Origin: Mesohalobacter halotolerans
GTDB taxonomy: Bacteria; Bacteroidota; Bacteroidia; Flavobacteriales; Flavobacteriaceae
DNA length: 64,000 nucleotides
Assembly (NCBI RefSeq): GCF_006120725.1
Contig: NZ_SWMU01000004.1
Span: forward strand, 1 to 64,000
Reading direction: 5' to 3'
In this document: in pieces, positions 9,902-19,096 of the stretch
Layout of the letters: every line of letters starts with the position of its first letter
Position numbering within the stretch: position 1 is the stretch's first letter
Translations under genes and position numbers: made by a program
The notes under the pieces: generated by a model
Seen by the model: only the letters and a program-made list of their open reading frames with translations
What the model was told of the DNA's origin: nothing
Database searches by the model: none

Positions 9902-10942
9902 TTGAATAACCATATTAATCCTAAATATAAAAGCTCACTTCAAAAGAGAAAGAGTTTATCTACAAAAAACTTACTTCAACGGTTAATTAATGGGGATAAA
10001 GTTGCTCTTAGTCAATCTATAACTCTAATAGAAAGTGAACAAAAAAAGCATCAAAAACTTGTAGACAAACTTATCACCTCGTCTTTACCGCATTCAGGCC
10101 AGTCTATTAGAATTGGCATTACAGGAGTGCCTGGTGTTGGCAAAAGCACATTTATTGAAGCCTTTGGTAAAATGCTTATACGAAAGGGGAAACGCATTGC
10201 AGTTTTAGCTGTAGACCCAACAAGTTCAGTCTCAAAAGGTAGCATTTTGGGAGATAAAACTCGAATGCAGAGTTTAGTAAATGAAAAAAATGCTTTTATA
10301 AGACCCACGGCTTCAGGAAGTTCTCTCGGTGGTGTAGCACGTAAAACAAGAGAAAATATTATTCTCTGTGAGGCAGCTGGGTATGATGTAATCCTTGTAG
10401 AAACTGTCGGAGTAGGTCAAAGTGAGACCGCAGTACACAGCATGACAGATTTCTTTTTGTTGTTAAAACTGGCCGGCGCCGGAGATGAGTTACAAGGCAT
10501 AAAACGCGGCATCATAGAAATGGCTGATGTCATTTTGATTAACAAAGCAGATGGCGAAAACCAAAAAGCAGCAAAGCAAGCTCAAATGGAATTTAAAAGA
10601 GCGCTTCATTTATATCCTGAAAAACAAAGCAAATGGGCGCCAAAGGTCAAGTGTGTTTCTTCATTAAACAATGACGGTATAGGCAAGGTTTGGGACATGA
10701 TAGAATCCTATAAAAATAAAACCATTGAAAACGGGTTTTTTCATCAAAATCGATTTGAACAGCAAAAGTTTTGGTTATACGATAGCTTAAATCAAAAGCT
10801 AAAACAAAACTTTTATGACAATCCTAAGTTGAAATCTAAGCTCAAAACTTATCTTACGCAAATTGAAAAGCAAGAGATTTCATCATTCAAAGCAGCTGAC
10901 GAATTGTATAAATATTATTTAGATTTGCTTAACGCAAAATAA
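9902..10942 (+). CDS. meaB: MeaB/ArgK-type G3E GTPase (methylmalonyl-CoA mutase chaperone)
   Basis: MeaB proteins load and protect adenosylcobalamin-dependent methylmalonyl-CoA mutase. Seen: Walker A GVPGVGKS (residues about 75-82), AVDPTSSVSKGSILGDKTRM, RPTASGSSLGGVARKT, the switch segment VILVETVGVGQSE, and NKADG for guanine recognition. The 346-residue length is normal. The start is a TTG at 9902; no upstream ATG is available. The mutase genes are not in this window, which is usual enough since they can lie elsewhere. Confidence 0.92.
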   Translation: MNNHINPKYKSSLQKRKSLSTKNLLQRLINGDKVALSQSITLIESEQKKHQKLVDKLITSSLPHSGQSIRIGITGVPGVGKSTFIEAFGKMLIRKGKRIAVLAVDPTSSVSKGSILGDKTRMQSLVNEKNAFIRPTASGSSLGGVARKTRENIILCEAAGYDVILVETVGVGQSETAVHSMTDFFLLLKLAGAGDELQGIKRGIIEMADVILINKADGENQKAAKQAQMEFKRALHLYPEKQSKWAPKVKCVSSLNNDGIGKVWDMIESYKNKTIENGFFHQNRFEQQKFWLYDSLNQKLKQNFYDNPKLKSKLKTYLTQIEKQEISSFKAADELYKYYLDLLNAK

Positions 10943-10960
10943 TATTGAGATCTATATTTT

Positions 10961-10987
10961 TTGAATCAAAAAAAATCATTACATTTG
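10961..10987 (+). promoter_or_regulatory. Promoter of rpmE2
   Basis: TTG at 10961-10963 and TACATTTG at 10980-10987 (a perfect TAnnTTTG), 16 bases apart. Because this promoter lies inside the longer open frame that begins at 10945, it argues for the downstream ATG at 11011. Confidence 0.6.
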
Positions 10988-11010
10988 CACTCCGTAAAAA
11001 TAGAGTACCT

Positions 11011-11283
11011 ATGAGAAAAGGCATACATCCAGAAAATTATAGATTAGTTGCGTTTAAAGACATGTCTAATAACGATGTGTTTATTACAAAATCTACTGCA
11101 GAAGCAAAAGAAACAACAGAAATAGACGGTGTTGAATATCCATTAGTCAAATTAGAAATTTCCAGAACCTCTCATCCATTTTATACTGGTAAGACTAAAT
11201 TAGTTGACACAGCTGGTCGAATTGATAAATTTAAAAACAAATACAAAAAATTCAAGAAAAAGGAAACTAAGGAAGAAAAGTAA
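11011..11283 (+). CDS. rpmE2: 50S ribosomal protein L31, type B
   Basis: 90 residues from ATG 11011: MRKGIHPENYRLVAFKDMS, then SRTSHPFYTGKTKLVDTAGR and KKFKKK. This is the type B L31, the paralogue lacking the four-Cys zinc site of type A, commonly the form used in Bacteroidota. The longer frame with a TTG start at 10945 is rejected because a promoter lies within it. Monocistronic, closed by a strong terminator at 11305-11340. Confidence 0.95.
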   Translation: MRKGIHPENYRLVAFKDMSNNDVFITKSTAEAKETTEIDGVEYPLVKLEISRTSHPFYTGKTKLVDTAGRIDKFKNKYKKFKKKETKEEK

Positions 11284-11304
11284 TTTTTCGATTATATTAA
11301 AATT

Positions 11305-11340
11305 AAACCCCAATTCTCAGAATTGGGGTTTTTTGTTTTT
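11305..11340 (+). terminator. Rho-independent terminator after rpmE2
   Basis: A perfect 9-bp stem CCCCAATTC (11308-11316) and GAATTGGGG (11320-11328) around loop TCA, followed by a T-rich run. Confidence 0.9.
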
Positions 11341-11372
11341 AAATAGTTTATGAAAATCAAATTCAGTAAACC

Positions 11373-12170
11373 TTACATTTTCTTAATTTTAATATTTCTA
11401 AACCATACATCATCACCGTGATCTTGCAGACCAATATAACCTTCTTTAGCCACATCAGCCCAGTTCTCGTTTAATTCAGGAAATTTACTATTGGCTACAT
11501 CTTCTTCCCATTTTGGCGTCCATAAATGGTATTCAACCACAGTTTTGCCATTTTGTTTGTGCACGACAGTCCCTTTATAGACTATGATTTCAACTTGATT
11601 CCATTCACCAACAGGTTTAGCATTTTGAGGTTTTGCCGGGTAAATATCGTACAGAGAACCTGCTTGTCTATTACCATCGGTACCTAACATGGCATCTGGA
11701 TGTTTTTCATTATCTAGCACTTGCATTTCAGGAGCTGTTTCCCAAATAAAATTATAATCGTCTGATTCTCTACCTAGATAGAATATGCCTGAATTACCAC
11801 CTTCTGAAATCTTCCATTCTAATTTTAAATGGAAGTTGTCAAATTTTTTGTCGTAAAGAATGTCACCACCGTTTTCTGAACCTGCTTCACCTCTTCCGGA
11901 ACCAGCCATAAAGAGTGTTCCGTCCTGAACTTTCCAATCTGATGGAAAACTATCCTTATTGTAACCACGCCAACCTTCACTATTTTTTCCGTTAAAAAGC
12001 AATTTCCAGCCATCTTCTTTTTCTTGTTGAGATAAAGTGTTAGGGGCTGTTTTGACTGATACATCTTTTTGATCTGTATTTTCAACAACCTCTTTTTCTT
12101 CTGTTTTAGATTTTCCGCAAGCAATAATCAAAAGTGCAATTACAGGTAATAATAAAATTGATTTTCTCAT
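11373..12170 (-). CDS. DUF1080 lipoprotein (3-keto-disaccharide hydrolase family)
   Basis: 265 residues. N-terminal signal with lipobox LLIIAC, so a lipoprotein, probably outer-membrane or periplasmic. The rest is the DUF1080 / 3-keto-disaccharide hydrolase jelly-roll fold: GWKLLFNGKNSEGWRGY, LFMAGSGRGEAGSENGGDIL, FHLKLEWKISEGGNSGIFY, APEMQVLDNEKHPDA and the closing EGYIGLQDHGDDVWFRNI. Family members act on glycosides oxidised at the sugar C3. It lies 62 bases downstream of a Gfo/Idh/MocA oxidoreductase on the same strand, a pairing that fits a 3-keto-sugar route. Confidence 0.88.
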   Translation of the reverse strand: MRKSILLLPVIALLIIACGKSKTEEKEVVENTDQKDVSVKTAPNTLSQQEKEDGWKLLFNGKNSEGWRGYNKDSFPSDWKVQDGTLFMAGSGRGEAGSENGGDILYDKKFDNFHLKLEWKISEGGNSGIFYLGRESDDYNFIWETAPEMQVLDNEKHPDAMLGTDGNRQAGSLYDIYPAKPQNAKPVGEWNQVEIIVYKGTVVHKQNGKTVVEYHLWTPKWEEDVANSKFPELNENWADVAKEGYIGLQDHGDDVWFRNIKIKKM

Positions 12171-12232
12171 TGTTTTATTGTTTTTTTAATTTAAAATTAG
12201 TTTTATCGTTTATCCTTTTTAGTAGTTCTGGT

Positions 12233-13720
12233 TTAATATGACCATCCATTTCTATAGGTGTGTTTTACATATTCTTCAGCTGCTTTTTTAGCATTAATGG
12301 TTTCATATTGAGTATCAAACTTAGGATCTCCATCAATTACTTCAAAACTATCTGTGCTCACCACTCTAATTTCTTCATTATCTGCAATGTTTGTGATTTT
12401 CATATTTTCTGCGTCCCATTCAAGTCGTCTTCTTAAGTCTTGTAGTCTCACCGCAAGATTACCGGCAACAACAACTTCATTTAAAGGTCCGGCATAAGAA
12501 AAGTTTGAACTGGCTTCTACTCTGTTTTTCTTTTTCTCTTTTGCTGCACGTACCCAGTCCATTTCATGACCACCTTCCATGGCTTTAGGAATTCTTCTTA
12601 ATTCGCCAGTTGTAGGAGGTGGATTATCTTCTCGTCCAATAATAAATGGATTCATCGCATAAGTTCCGCAAATCAATGTGCCTTTGGTTCCATAAAAAAT
12701 AGCTCCACCCCAACCTTGCTGGTCTCCAGGGTACATTCCTGGTTTTAAGCCTTCAGGACGATCTGGTTTTAAGCCACCATCATACCACGTAAATTCTACA
12801 GGAGGCATATTAATTTTACCCTTTTTAGGTCTTTGACCAAAGTAATAGGTCACTTTTTCAGCTACTGGAGCACTTTCTGTATTAACTTGTGAAGAACTCG
12901 CCTCAAACGCATAAGGAAATCCAAGTTCTAGAGCTTTATAAGCTGGATCCATAATATGACAAGCCATATCTCCTAAAGCGCCTGTGCCAAAGTCCCACCA
13001 AGCTCTCCAATTCCATGGTGTATAGGCAGGATGATAAGGTCTTTCAGCAGCAGGTCCTAAAAATAAATCCCAATCTAGCGTGTCGGGTACCGCATGTTTT
13101 TCAGTAGGTCTTTGTAAACCTTGTGGCCAAATTGGTCGGTCTGTCCAAGCGTCTACTTTTTTCACTTCTCCAATTTCACCGTTCCATATCCACTCGCAAA
13201 CTTTTCTCATATCATCAGAAGAGTTGCCTTGATTTCCCATTTGTGTTGCTACTCCTGTCGTTTTAGCTAATTCAGCTAATTTTCTAGATTCATAAACAGA
13301 ATGTGTCAGGGGTTTTTGAAGATAGATATGTTTACCCGCAGACATGCTGTCTTTGGCACTAACATAATGGGTATGATCTGGTGTACTGATCATCACAGCA
13401 TCAATATCCTTATCCATTTCCTCAAGCATTATTCTATAATCTTTATATTTTTTAGCTTTTGGATAATCATCAAAACACTTTTTAGCATAAGACCAATCTA
13501 CGTCTGCCAGTGCAACAATATTTTGAGAGCTCATATTTCTTAAGTTACCACGTCCCACTCCACCGACGCCAATACCAGCGATATTGAGTTTATCACTAGG
13601 AGGTGTATATCCCAGTCCTGAGACTACATGGCTGGGAACTACCGAAACGCCAGCTGTGGCAATACTCACATTCTTAATAAAATTACGCCTTGAAAGAATA
13701 CTGTTTTTGATTTTATCCAT
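12233..13720 (-). CDS. Gfo/Idh/MocA family oxidoreductase with Tat-type signal
   Basis: 495 residues. The N-terminus carries a twin-arginine-like signal (SRRNFIKNVSIATAGVSVVP), so export in folded form with bound cofactor is likely. It is followed by a Rossmann domain (LNIAGIGVGGVGRGNLRNM) and the family motif HIYLQKPLTHSVYESRKLA, whose EKP-type Lys is present as QKP. The C-terminal part resembles secreted Bacteroidota members (DFGTGALGDMACHIMDPAY, WDLFLGPA). Likely oxidises or reduces a sugar with NAD(P); substrate unknown. Transcribed with the DUF1080 gene. Confidence 0.9.
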   Translation of the reverse strand: MDKIKNSILSRRNFIKNVSIATAGVSVVPSHVVSGLGYTPPSDKLNIAGIGVGGVGRGNLRNMSSQNIVALADVDWSYAKKCFDDYPKAKKYKDYRIMLEEMDKDIDAVMISTPDHTHYVSAKDSMSAGKHIYLQKPLTHSVYESRKLAELAKTTGVATQMGNQGNSSDDMRKVCEWIWNGEIGEVKKVDAWTDRPIWPQGLQRPTEKHAVPDTLDWDLFLGPAAERPYHPAYTPWNWRAWWDFGTGALGDMACHIMDPAYKALELGFPYAFEASSSQVNTESAPVAEKVTYYFGQRPKKGKINMPPVEFTWYDGGLKPDRPEGLKPGMYPGDQQGWGGAIFYGTKGTLICGTYAMNPFIIGREDNPPPTTGELRRIPKAMEGGHEMDWVRAAKEKKKNRVEASSNFSYAGPLNEVVVAGNLAVRLQDLRRRLEWDAENMKITNIADNEEIRVVSTDSFEVIDGDPKFDTQYETINAKKAAEEYVKHTYRNGWSY

Positions 13721-13871
13721 CTTGATTGTTTTGGGTTAATATTTTAAGGATATAAATTTAATAAAAAAATCTTTAATTCAGGTCTTTGGTTTTTGTAAGA
13801 TAGTTACATATCCCTGTTTATTTTTACGCAGTTCATAATTTTTTTTAAATTTATAATGTAAAAATTAATAT

Positions 13872-14843
13872 ATGAAAAAAATTGCTGTTGTAGGACCAAT
13901 TCCTAGAGATACCATAAGTACCCATCATGATGAAGTTATAAAAAAATACGGCTGCATCACACATCCATGCATTGCTTTAGCAAAACTTATGAAAAACGAC
14001 GGTGAAGTTTATCCAATATCTCATATTCATAAAGCGGATGAAGAAGACATAAAATCTTTATTTTCAGATTATAAAGCCATAAAAACTCAAGGGGTTTCAT
14101 CTTCAAATAATGCAGGAACTGTAATATTTCTTGACTTTGTAGATCAAAATAATAGACGTGAAAAACAAACAGCATTTATGTCGCCAATACTTCCTGAGGA
14201 TGTACAACCTTTCCTCAATGTAGATGCTTTTGTGTTTGTGCCTATAAGTGATTTTGAGATTCCTTTACAAACTTTACAGTTTATCAAAGCCAATTCTAAG
14301 GCTAAAATAATATTTGATGCCCATGGCCCCACGACAAGTGTCACCACTCAAGGTGACCGATTGCGACGATTTTGGATAGAAATCAAACAGTGGTTACCTT
14401 ATATTGATATCCTTAAAATGAATCTCGAAGAATCTCAGTGTTGCTGGTTTAAATCTGAATATGACTTAAATGAAATGCAAGCTTATGATGACCAACATAA
14501 AGAACACCTTGACGATTTAGCTAAATTTGTCTTACAACATAAAACGTCGCATTTGTATATAACCTTAGATACCGAAGGTTGTGTTCACTACACTTTATCT
14601 CAAGATAAAACCATAGAAAAGACTTTTATTAAATCCATGAAAATGGAAGATGTTATAGACACAACTGGATGTGGCGATAGCTTTGCCGGTGGTTTAGCTT
14701 ATGGATTTGCATATCACAGTAATCCAGTAATTGCTGGACAATACGCTAATATTCTAGGCGCACTTCGTACTCAAGGTAAAACCTTTGATGTTTTTAAAAG
14801 TAAAGAAGACACAAATAAAATTTTAGAGTCTTATTACAATTAA
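13872..14843 (+). CDS. PfkB/ribokinase-family carbohydrate kinase
   Basis: 323 residues. Phosphorylates a sugar or nucleoside with ATP. The diagnostic PfkB signature DTTGCGDSFAGG is at about residues 263-274, with the catalytic Asp at about 269. The N-terminal GPIPRDTISTH region is consistent with substrate binding, and FDAHGPTTSVT and ITLDTEGCVHY lie in the core. Stands alone between divergent and convergent neighbours, so the substrate is not indicated. It stops 3 bases before the convergent icd stop. Confidence 0.88.
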   Translation: MKKIAVVGPIPRDTISTHHDEVIKKYGCITHPCIALAKLMKNDGEVYPISHIHKADEEDIKSLFSDYKAIKTQGVSSSNNAGTVIFLDFVDQNNRREKQTAFMSPILPEDVQPFLNVDAFVFVPISDFEIPLQTLQFIKANSKAKIIFDAHGPTTSVTTQGDRLRRFWIEIKQWLPYIDILKMNLEESQCCWFKSEYDLNEMQAYDDQHKEHLDDLAKFVLQHKTSHLYITLDTEGCVHYTLSQDKTIEKTFIKSMKMEDVIDTTGCGDSFAGGLAYGFAYHSNPVIAGQYANILGALRTQGKTFDVFKSKEDTNKILESYYN

Positions 14844-14846
14844 GAT

Positions 14847-17072
14847 TTAAGCATCTATAATACGGTTTAAGGTTTTACTGATTCTCATTTGCTGTGTAAC
14901 TAATTTTTCATCGGGTTTATAATACCCTTTAATATCCACAGGTTGACCTTGTGCGTCAATGAACTCTTGTAAGATTTCAGCTTCAGATTCATTTAATCGC
15001 CTATAAACCGTTTCAAATTTTAATTTTAAATCTTCATCTTTATCTTGTTTAGCCAGTGCTTGGGCCCAAAATTTGGCAATGTAAAAATGGGTAGAACGGT
15101 TATCAGGTTCATTCACTTTTCTAGATGGAGATTTATCTTGTTTTAGGTATTGAGAATTGGCATAATTTAGTGCTTCAGCTATGATGCGAGCTTTTCCGTT
15201 ATCAGTTTTTTCAGCAATATCTTCTAGTGAAACAGCTAATGCTAAAAACTCGCCCAAAGAGTCCCATCTCAAATGACCTTCTTTTAAAAATTGCTGAACG
15301 TGTTTTGGTGCAGAGCCTCCAGCTCCAGTTTCATACAATCCACCACCGGATAATAATGGTACGATAGAAAGCATCTTTGCACTTGTATTTAGCTCTAATA
15401 TTGGAAATAAATCTGTAAGATAGTCTCTTAAAACATTTCCAGTCACAGACACGGTGTTTTTCCCGGCTTTGACTCTATCTAAAGTATAGTCCATGGCATC
15501 CATAGGATTCATGATTTTAATGTCTAATCCCGTCGTATCATGATGCTTTAAATAGGTATTGACTTTTTCTCTTAAGTTGGCGTCATGAGCTCGATTTTCA
15601 TCTAACCAAAACACTGCAGGTGAACCGGTTTGTTTGGCACGCGTGACGGCGAGTTTAACCCAATCTTGAATTGGTAAATCTTTAGTTTGGCACATTCGCC
15701 AAATGTCACCTTTTTCAACATGATGAGAAATTATGACTTCGCCCATAGTATTTACAACTTCTACAACACCTGCTTCAGGAATTTCAAAAGTTTTGTCATG
15801 CGATCCGTATTCTTCTGCTTTTTGTGCCATAAGACCTACATTGCAAACATTTCCCATAGTGGCCGGATCGAATGCGCCATGTGTTTTACAGTAGTCAATT
15901 ACAGATTGATAAATCCCTGCATAACTTCTATCTGGTATAATAGCTTTCATATCTTGAAGCTCGTCGTTTTTGTTCCACATCTTACCAGAAGATTTGAAAG
16001 CTGCTGGCATAGAAGCATCAATAATGACATTACTAGGAACGTGTAAATTTGTAATCTCCTGGTGAGAATCTACCATTGCTAAATCGGGTTTATCTGTGTA
16101 GAGATCTTCAATACTGGACTTTATTTCTTTTGCTTTTTCCGAATCGAGCTGATCCAATTTGTTATAAAGATCTCCGATTCCATTATTAGGATTAAAGCCA
16201 ATTTCGTTTAATTCTTCGACATATTGATTTATAATTTCTTTATAAAACACCTTAACTACATGACCAAAAATAATGGGATCAGACACTTTCATCATTGTCG
16301 CTTTAAGGTGAACAGAAAACAACACCCCTTTATCTTTAGCATCTTTGACTTGATCTTCTAGAAAGGCAATGAGATTTGACTTACTTAAAACCGATGCGTC
16401 GATAACTTCCCCCTTTTTTAAGACAGTACTGTCTTTTAAAACATGCGTTGTACCAGATTTTGACTTTAGTTGAATTTTTACATCATCAGCTTCATCTAAG
16501 ACCACAGACTTTTCAGAACCGTAAAAATCTCCATCTGTCATATGTGCGACATGAGACTTAGAATTTTTATCCCATTCGCCTAGTTTATGGGGGTTTTCTT
16601 GTGCAAAGTCTTTGACGGGTTGAGCAACTCGTCTGTCGGAATTTCCCTCCCTTAAAACTGGGTTTACAGCACTTCCTAGTACTTTAGCATATCTAGATTG
16701 AATCGCTTTTTCTTCTTCTGTATTTACTTGCCTTGGATAATCCGGTATATCATAGCCCTTATCTTGTAATTCTGTAATAGCTGCTGATAACTGAGGAACA
16801 GAGGCAGAAATATTGGGTAATTTGATAATATTGGCTTCAGGTTGTTTAACCAAATCTCCTAAAAACCCTAAAGCGTCTTCTTCTTTTTGCTCAGCTGTTA
16901 ATCTATCATTAAATAATGATAATATTCTCGAAGCTAAAGAAATATCCTTAGACTCAATTTCTATATCGGCAGAGTCAGTGAATTTTCTTACAATTGGTAA
17001 AAAGCTATAAGTTGCTAAAGCAGGAGCTTCATCTGTTTTGGTGTAATATATTTTTGCGGTTTGAATTGTCAT
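14847..17072 (-). CDS. icd: Isocitrate dehydrogenase, NADP-dependent, monomeric type
   Basis: 741 residues, the length of the monomeric IDH-II family rather than the about 415-residue dimeric form. Oxidatively decarboxylates isocitrate to 2-oxoglutarate in the TCA cycle. Seen: [19 protein letters not shown] at the N-terminus, [12 protein letters not shown] (substrate site), [26 protein letters not shown]-type segment around 295-310, [10 protein letters not shown], and [19 protein letters not shown]. It stands alone with its promoter region at 17073-17140. Confidence 0.97.
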   Translation of the reverse strand: MTIQTAKIYYTKTDEAPALATYSFLPIVRKFTDSADIEIESKDISLASRILSLFNDRLTAEQKEEDALGFLGDLVKQPEANIIKLPNISASVPQLSAAITELQDKGYDIPDYPRQVNTEEEKAIQSRYAKVLGSAVNPVLREGNSDRRVAQPVKDFAQENPHKLGEWDKNSKSHVAHMTDGDFYGSEKSVVLDEADDVKIQLKSKSGTTHVLKDSTVLKKGEVIDASVLSKSNLIAFLEDQVKDAKDKGVLFSVHLKATMMKVSDPIIFGHVVKVFYKEIINQYVEELNEIGFNPNNGIGDLYNKLDQLDSEKAKEIKSSIEDLYTDKPDLAMVDSHQEITNLHVPSNVIIDASMPAAFKSSGKMWNKNDELQDMKAIIPDRSYAGIYQSVIDYCKTHGAFDPATMGNVCNVGLMAQKAEEYGSHDKTFEIPEAGVVEVVNTMGEVIISHHVEKGDIWRMCQTKDLPIQDWVKLAVTRAKQTGSPAVFWLDENRAHDANLREKVNTYLKHHDTTGLDIKIMNPMDAMDYTLDRVKAGKNTVSVTGNVLRDYLTDLFPILELNTSAKMLSIVPLLSGGGLYETGAGGSAPKHVQQFLKEGHLRWDSLGEFLALAVSLEDIAEKTDNGKARIIAEALNYANSQYLKQDKSPSRKVNEPDNRSTHFYIAKFWAQALAKQDKDEDLKLKFETVYRRLNESEAEILQEFIDAQGQPVDIKGYYKPDEKLVTQQMRISKTLNRIIDA

Positions 17073-17144
17073 ATTAAGGTTTGTTTAAGGCGTGCTAAAA
17101 TAATAAAAATTAGCTCATATTGAGGTTAATATTATATGTATATC

Positions 17145-17178
17145 AAAAAAAAAGCCCTCATTTTGATGAAGGCTTTTA
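17145..17178 (-). terminator. Terminator downstream of rplS
   Basis: On the minus strand the transcript forms AAAGCC-TTCA...TGAG-GGCTTT followed by a run of T. The arms are 17151-17160 and 17167-17176 with one mismatch. It lies between the rplS stop (17197) and the icd start. Confidence 0.8.
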
Positions 17179-17196
17179 TCGTATTTTTAAACTAAT

Positions 17197-17547
17197 TTAT
17201 TTTTTTACTTGGTCTTTAATCCTCGCTTTTTTACCAGTCAAGTTTCTAAAGTAATAAATTCTAGAACGTCTAACGTCTCCGCGTTTATTGACCTCTATTT
17301 TTTGAATGGATGGCATGTTTATAGGAAATATTCTCTCTACTCCTACTGTCCCACTCATTTTACGAATAGTGAATGTTTTTGACATTCCAGAGCCTTTAAT
17401 TTGCAAAACCGTTCCTCTAAAAAACTGGATACGTGTTTTTTGACCTTCTTTAATTTCATAGTAAACTGTAATGGTATCTCCACTTGAAAAATCAGGAAAG
17501 TCTTTTTTTTCAATGAATTCGTCTTGAACGTATTTTAATAAATCCAT
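17197..17547 (-). CDS. rplS: 50S ribosomal protein L19
   Basis: 116 residues from ATG 17547 (MDLLKYVQDEF), matching the family length. Core motifs: FPDFSSGDTITVYYEI, RIQFFRGTVLQIKGSG, FTIRKMSGTVGVERIFP and KRGDVRRSRIYYFRNLTGKKARI. L19 sits at the interface with the 30S subunit. The frame extends upstream to 17688, but that region contains the promoter (17615-17644) and encodes no L19-like sequence. Single-gene unit rather than rpsP-rimM-trmD-rplS. Confidence 0.97.
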   Translation of the reverse strand: MDLLKYVQDEFIEKKDFPDFSSGDTITVYYEIKEGQKTRIQFFRGTVLQIKGSGMSKTFTIRKMSGTVGVERIFPINMPSIQKIEVNKRGDVRRSRIYYFRNLTGKKARIKDQVKK

Positions 17548-17614
17548 GATAAAATGTATTATTGTAAATGCTTTAGAACATACACGATTTTCGCCAGTGG
17601 TTATAAAGCGGGTG

Positions 17615-17644
17615 CAAATATATTCTAATTTTATTACACCGCAA
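17615..17644 (-). promoter_or_regulatory. Consensus promoter of rplS
   Basis: Read on the minus strand: TTG (17644-17642), 19 bases, then TATATTTG (17622-17615), an exact match to the Bacteroidota TTG-N19-TAnnTTTG promoter. It leaves a leader of roughly 60 bases before the rplS ATG. Confidence 0.75.
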
Positions 17645-17673
17645 AACAAATAAAATAAAAACAGAAAAAACAC

Positions 17674-18189
17674 ATGGATTTTAAGCAATATATCAGAGAA
17701 GTCCCAAACTTTCCTAAACCAGGTGTGAGTTACAAAGATATCACCCCATTACTTCTTGAACCCCGAATTGTAAATCTTTGTGTAGAAGCCATTTGTGACA
17801 ACATTCCACCGCAGAAGCAAATCCACAAGGTTGTTGGCATAGAGTCTCGAGGATTTTTACTATCGACACTTATTGCTCAAAAGTTGAATGCTGGTGTGGT
17901 ATTAGTTCGTAAACCCGGAAAACTTCCTTATAAAACCCATACAAAATCTTACAGCTTAGAATATGGAGAAGACGCTATTGAAATGCATGTAGATGCTGTT
18001 AAAAAAGGTGAAAATGTCCTCATACATGATGACGTTTTGGCCACAGGAGGCACGGCAAAAGCTACAAATGAATTGGTTGAAATGTGTGGCGGATTGGTGG
18101 TTCAGAACAACTTTTTAATCGAGCTCGAATCTCTTCAAGGTAGAGGTCAATTATTAAATCAGGAGATTTACAGTTTAATGATGTATTAA
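17674..18189 (+). CDS. apt: Adenine phosphoribosyltransferase
   Basis: Salvages adenine to AMP using PRPP. 171 residues, the normal APRT length. Seen: REVPNFPKPGVSYKDITPLL, the base-binding VVGIESRGFLL, RKPGKLPYKTHTKSYSLEYG, and the PRPP loop IHDDVLATGGTAKA (about 117-130). Divergent from rplS, with both promoters in the 126-base gap. Confidence 0.96.
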   Translation: MDFKQYIREVPNFPKPGVSYKDITPLLLEPRIVNLCVEAICDNIPPQKQIHKVVGIESRGFLLSTLIAQKLNAGVVLVRKPGKLPYKTHTKSYSLEYGEDAIEMHVDAVKKGENVLIHDDVLATGGTAKATNELVEMCGGLVVQNNFLIELESLQGRGQLLNQEIYSLMMY

Positions 18190-18234
18190 AAATCTTGAGT
18201 TAGCAACCGTTTACCAGTTGGTTTTTTTTAATAT

Positions 18235-19074
18235 TTACTGGTCTTTCAACCTGATTCCTTCCCCTTTTAAAATTTCTATCTGTTTGTCTTTATACAAACT
18301 CCCAATTGCTTTTTTAAAGGCTTTTTTACTAATATTGAACCTATTGTAAATAGCTTTGGGATCAGATTTGTCGTGGTAAGCTAAGAATCCTTCATTATCT
18401 TTTAAAATCTCATAAATTTTTTGGGCATTGGGTTCTATGCTTTTATAACCAAATTTTGAAAGTGTCAAATCAATTTTATGGTCAGACCTGATTTTTTTGA
18501 TGTATCCTTTAAGTTGATCACCTGTTTTATAGTCTACAAAGACTTCATCAAAATACAATAATCCAAGATGAATATCATTGATGATCATGTTATACCCTAA
18601 ATCTGTTTTATTGGTTACAATAAGATCAACTTCATCAAACTCTTTGACCGTCAGTATAGAATTATCTACAAAATGATTGACTTTGCTTGAAGCTACCAGA
18701 CGTTGGCTTTCTTCGTCTAGAAAACAAAAAATAAGATATGTCTCTCCAACCTCCATTTTATATGCTTGTTCTGCAAAGGGAACAAATAGGTGTTTTTCTA
18801 ATCCCCAATCTAAAAACGCACCGTGATGACTCACATCAACACATTTTAGCATGGCAAATTCATCAAGTTTAACTTTAGGAGTTAAAGTAGTAGCGACTGG
18901 ACGCTCATCGTGATCTAAATAAACAAAAACTTGCAATTCTTCTCCAATTTCAAAAGACTCTGGTTTGTATTTATTAGGCAATAAAACCTCGTCACCATTT
19001 TTATTCCTAAGAAACAGTCCAGGTTCGGTATCTCGATCTATTATTAAAGTATGGTATTCACCTATTGTTAGCAT
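18235..19074 (-). CDS. S1-domain RNA-binding protein, CvfB-like
   Basis: 279 residues built from S1-like OB folds (PGLFLRNKNGDEVLLPNKY at the N-terminus, then CVDVSHHGAFLDWGLEKHLFVPF) and a C-terminal winged-helix region (about 215-279: AKAIYNRFN-type segment, KKAFKKAIGSLYKDKQIEI). This is the layout of the CvfB / YitL family, conserved RNA-binding proteins of poorly defined role. The gene follows the LYS1-like dehydrogenase by 22 bases on the same strand. Confidence 0.85.
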   Translation of the reverse strand: MLTIGEYHTLIIDRDTEPGLFLRNKNGDEVLLPNKYKPESFEIGEELQVFVYLDHDERPVATTLTPKVKLDEFAMLKCVDVSHHGAFLDWGLEKHLFVPFAEQAYKMEVGETYLIFCFLDEESQRLVASSKVNHFVDNSILTVKEFDEVDLIVTNKTDLGYNMIINDIHLGLLYFDEVFVDYKTGDQLKGYIKKIRSDHKIDLTLSKFGYKSIEPNAQKIYEILKDNEGFLAYHDKSDPKAIYNRFNISKKAFKKAIGSLYKDKQIEILKGEGIRLKDQ

Positions 19075-19096
19075 GGTATAAGTTTATAGGTTCAAT

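Noticed and set aside
17548-17688. Upstream extension of rplS
   Set aside because: The extra 47 residues overlie a consensus promoter and the family length is met from 17547.
18203-18227. Terminator after apt
   Set aside because: A weak pairing (CAAC/GTTG) precedes a T run, but the stem is only 4-5 bp with a 9-base loop, so it was not listed as a feature.
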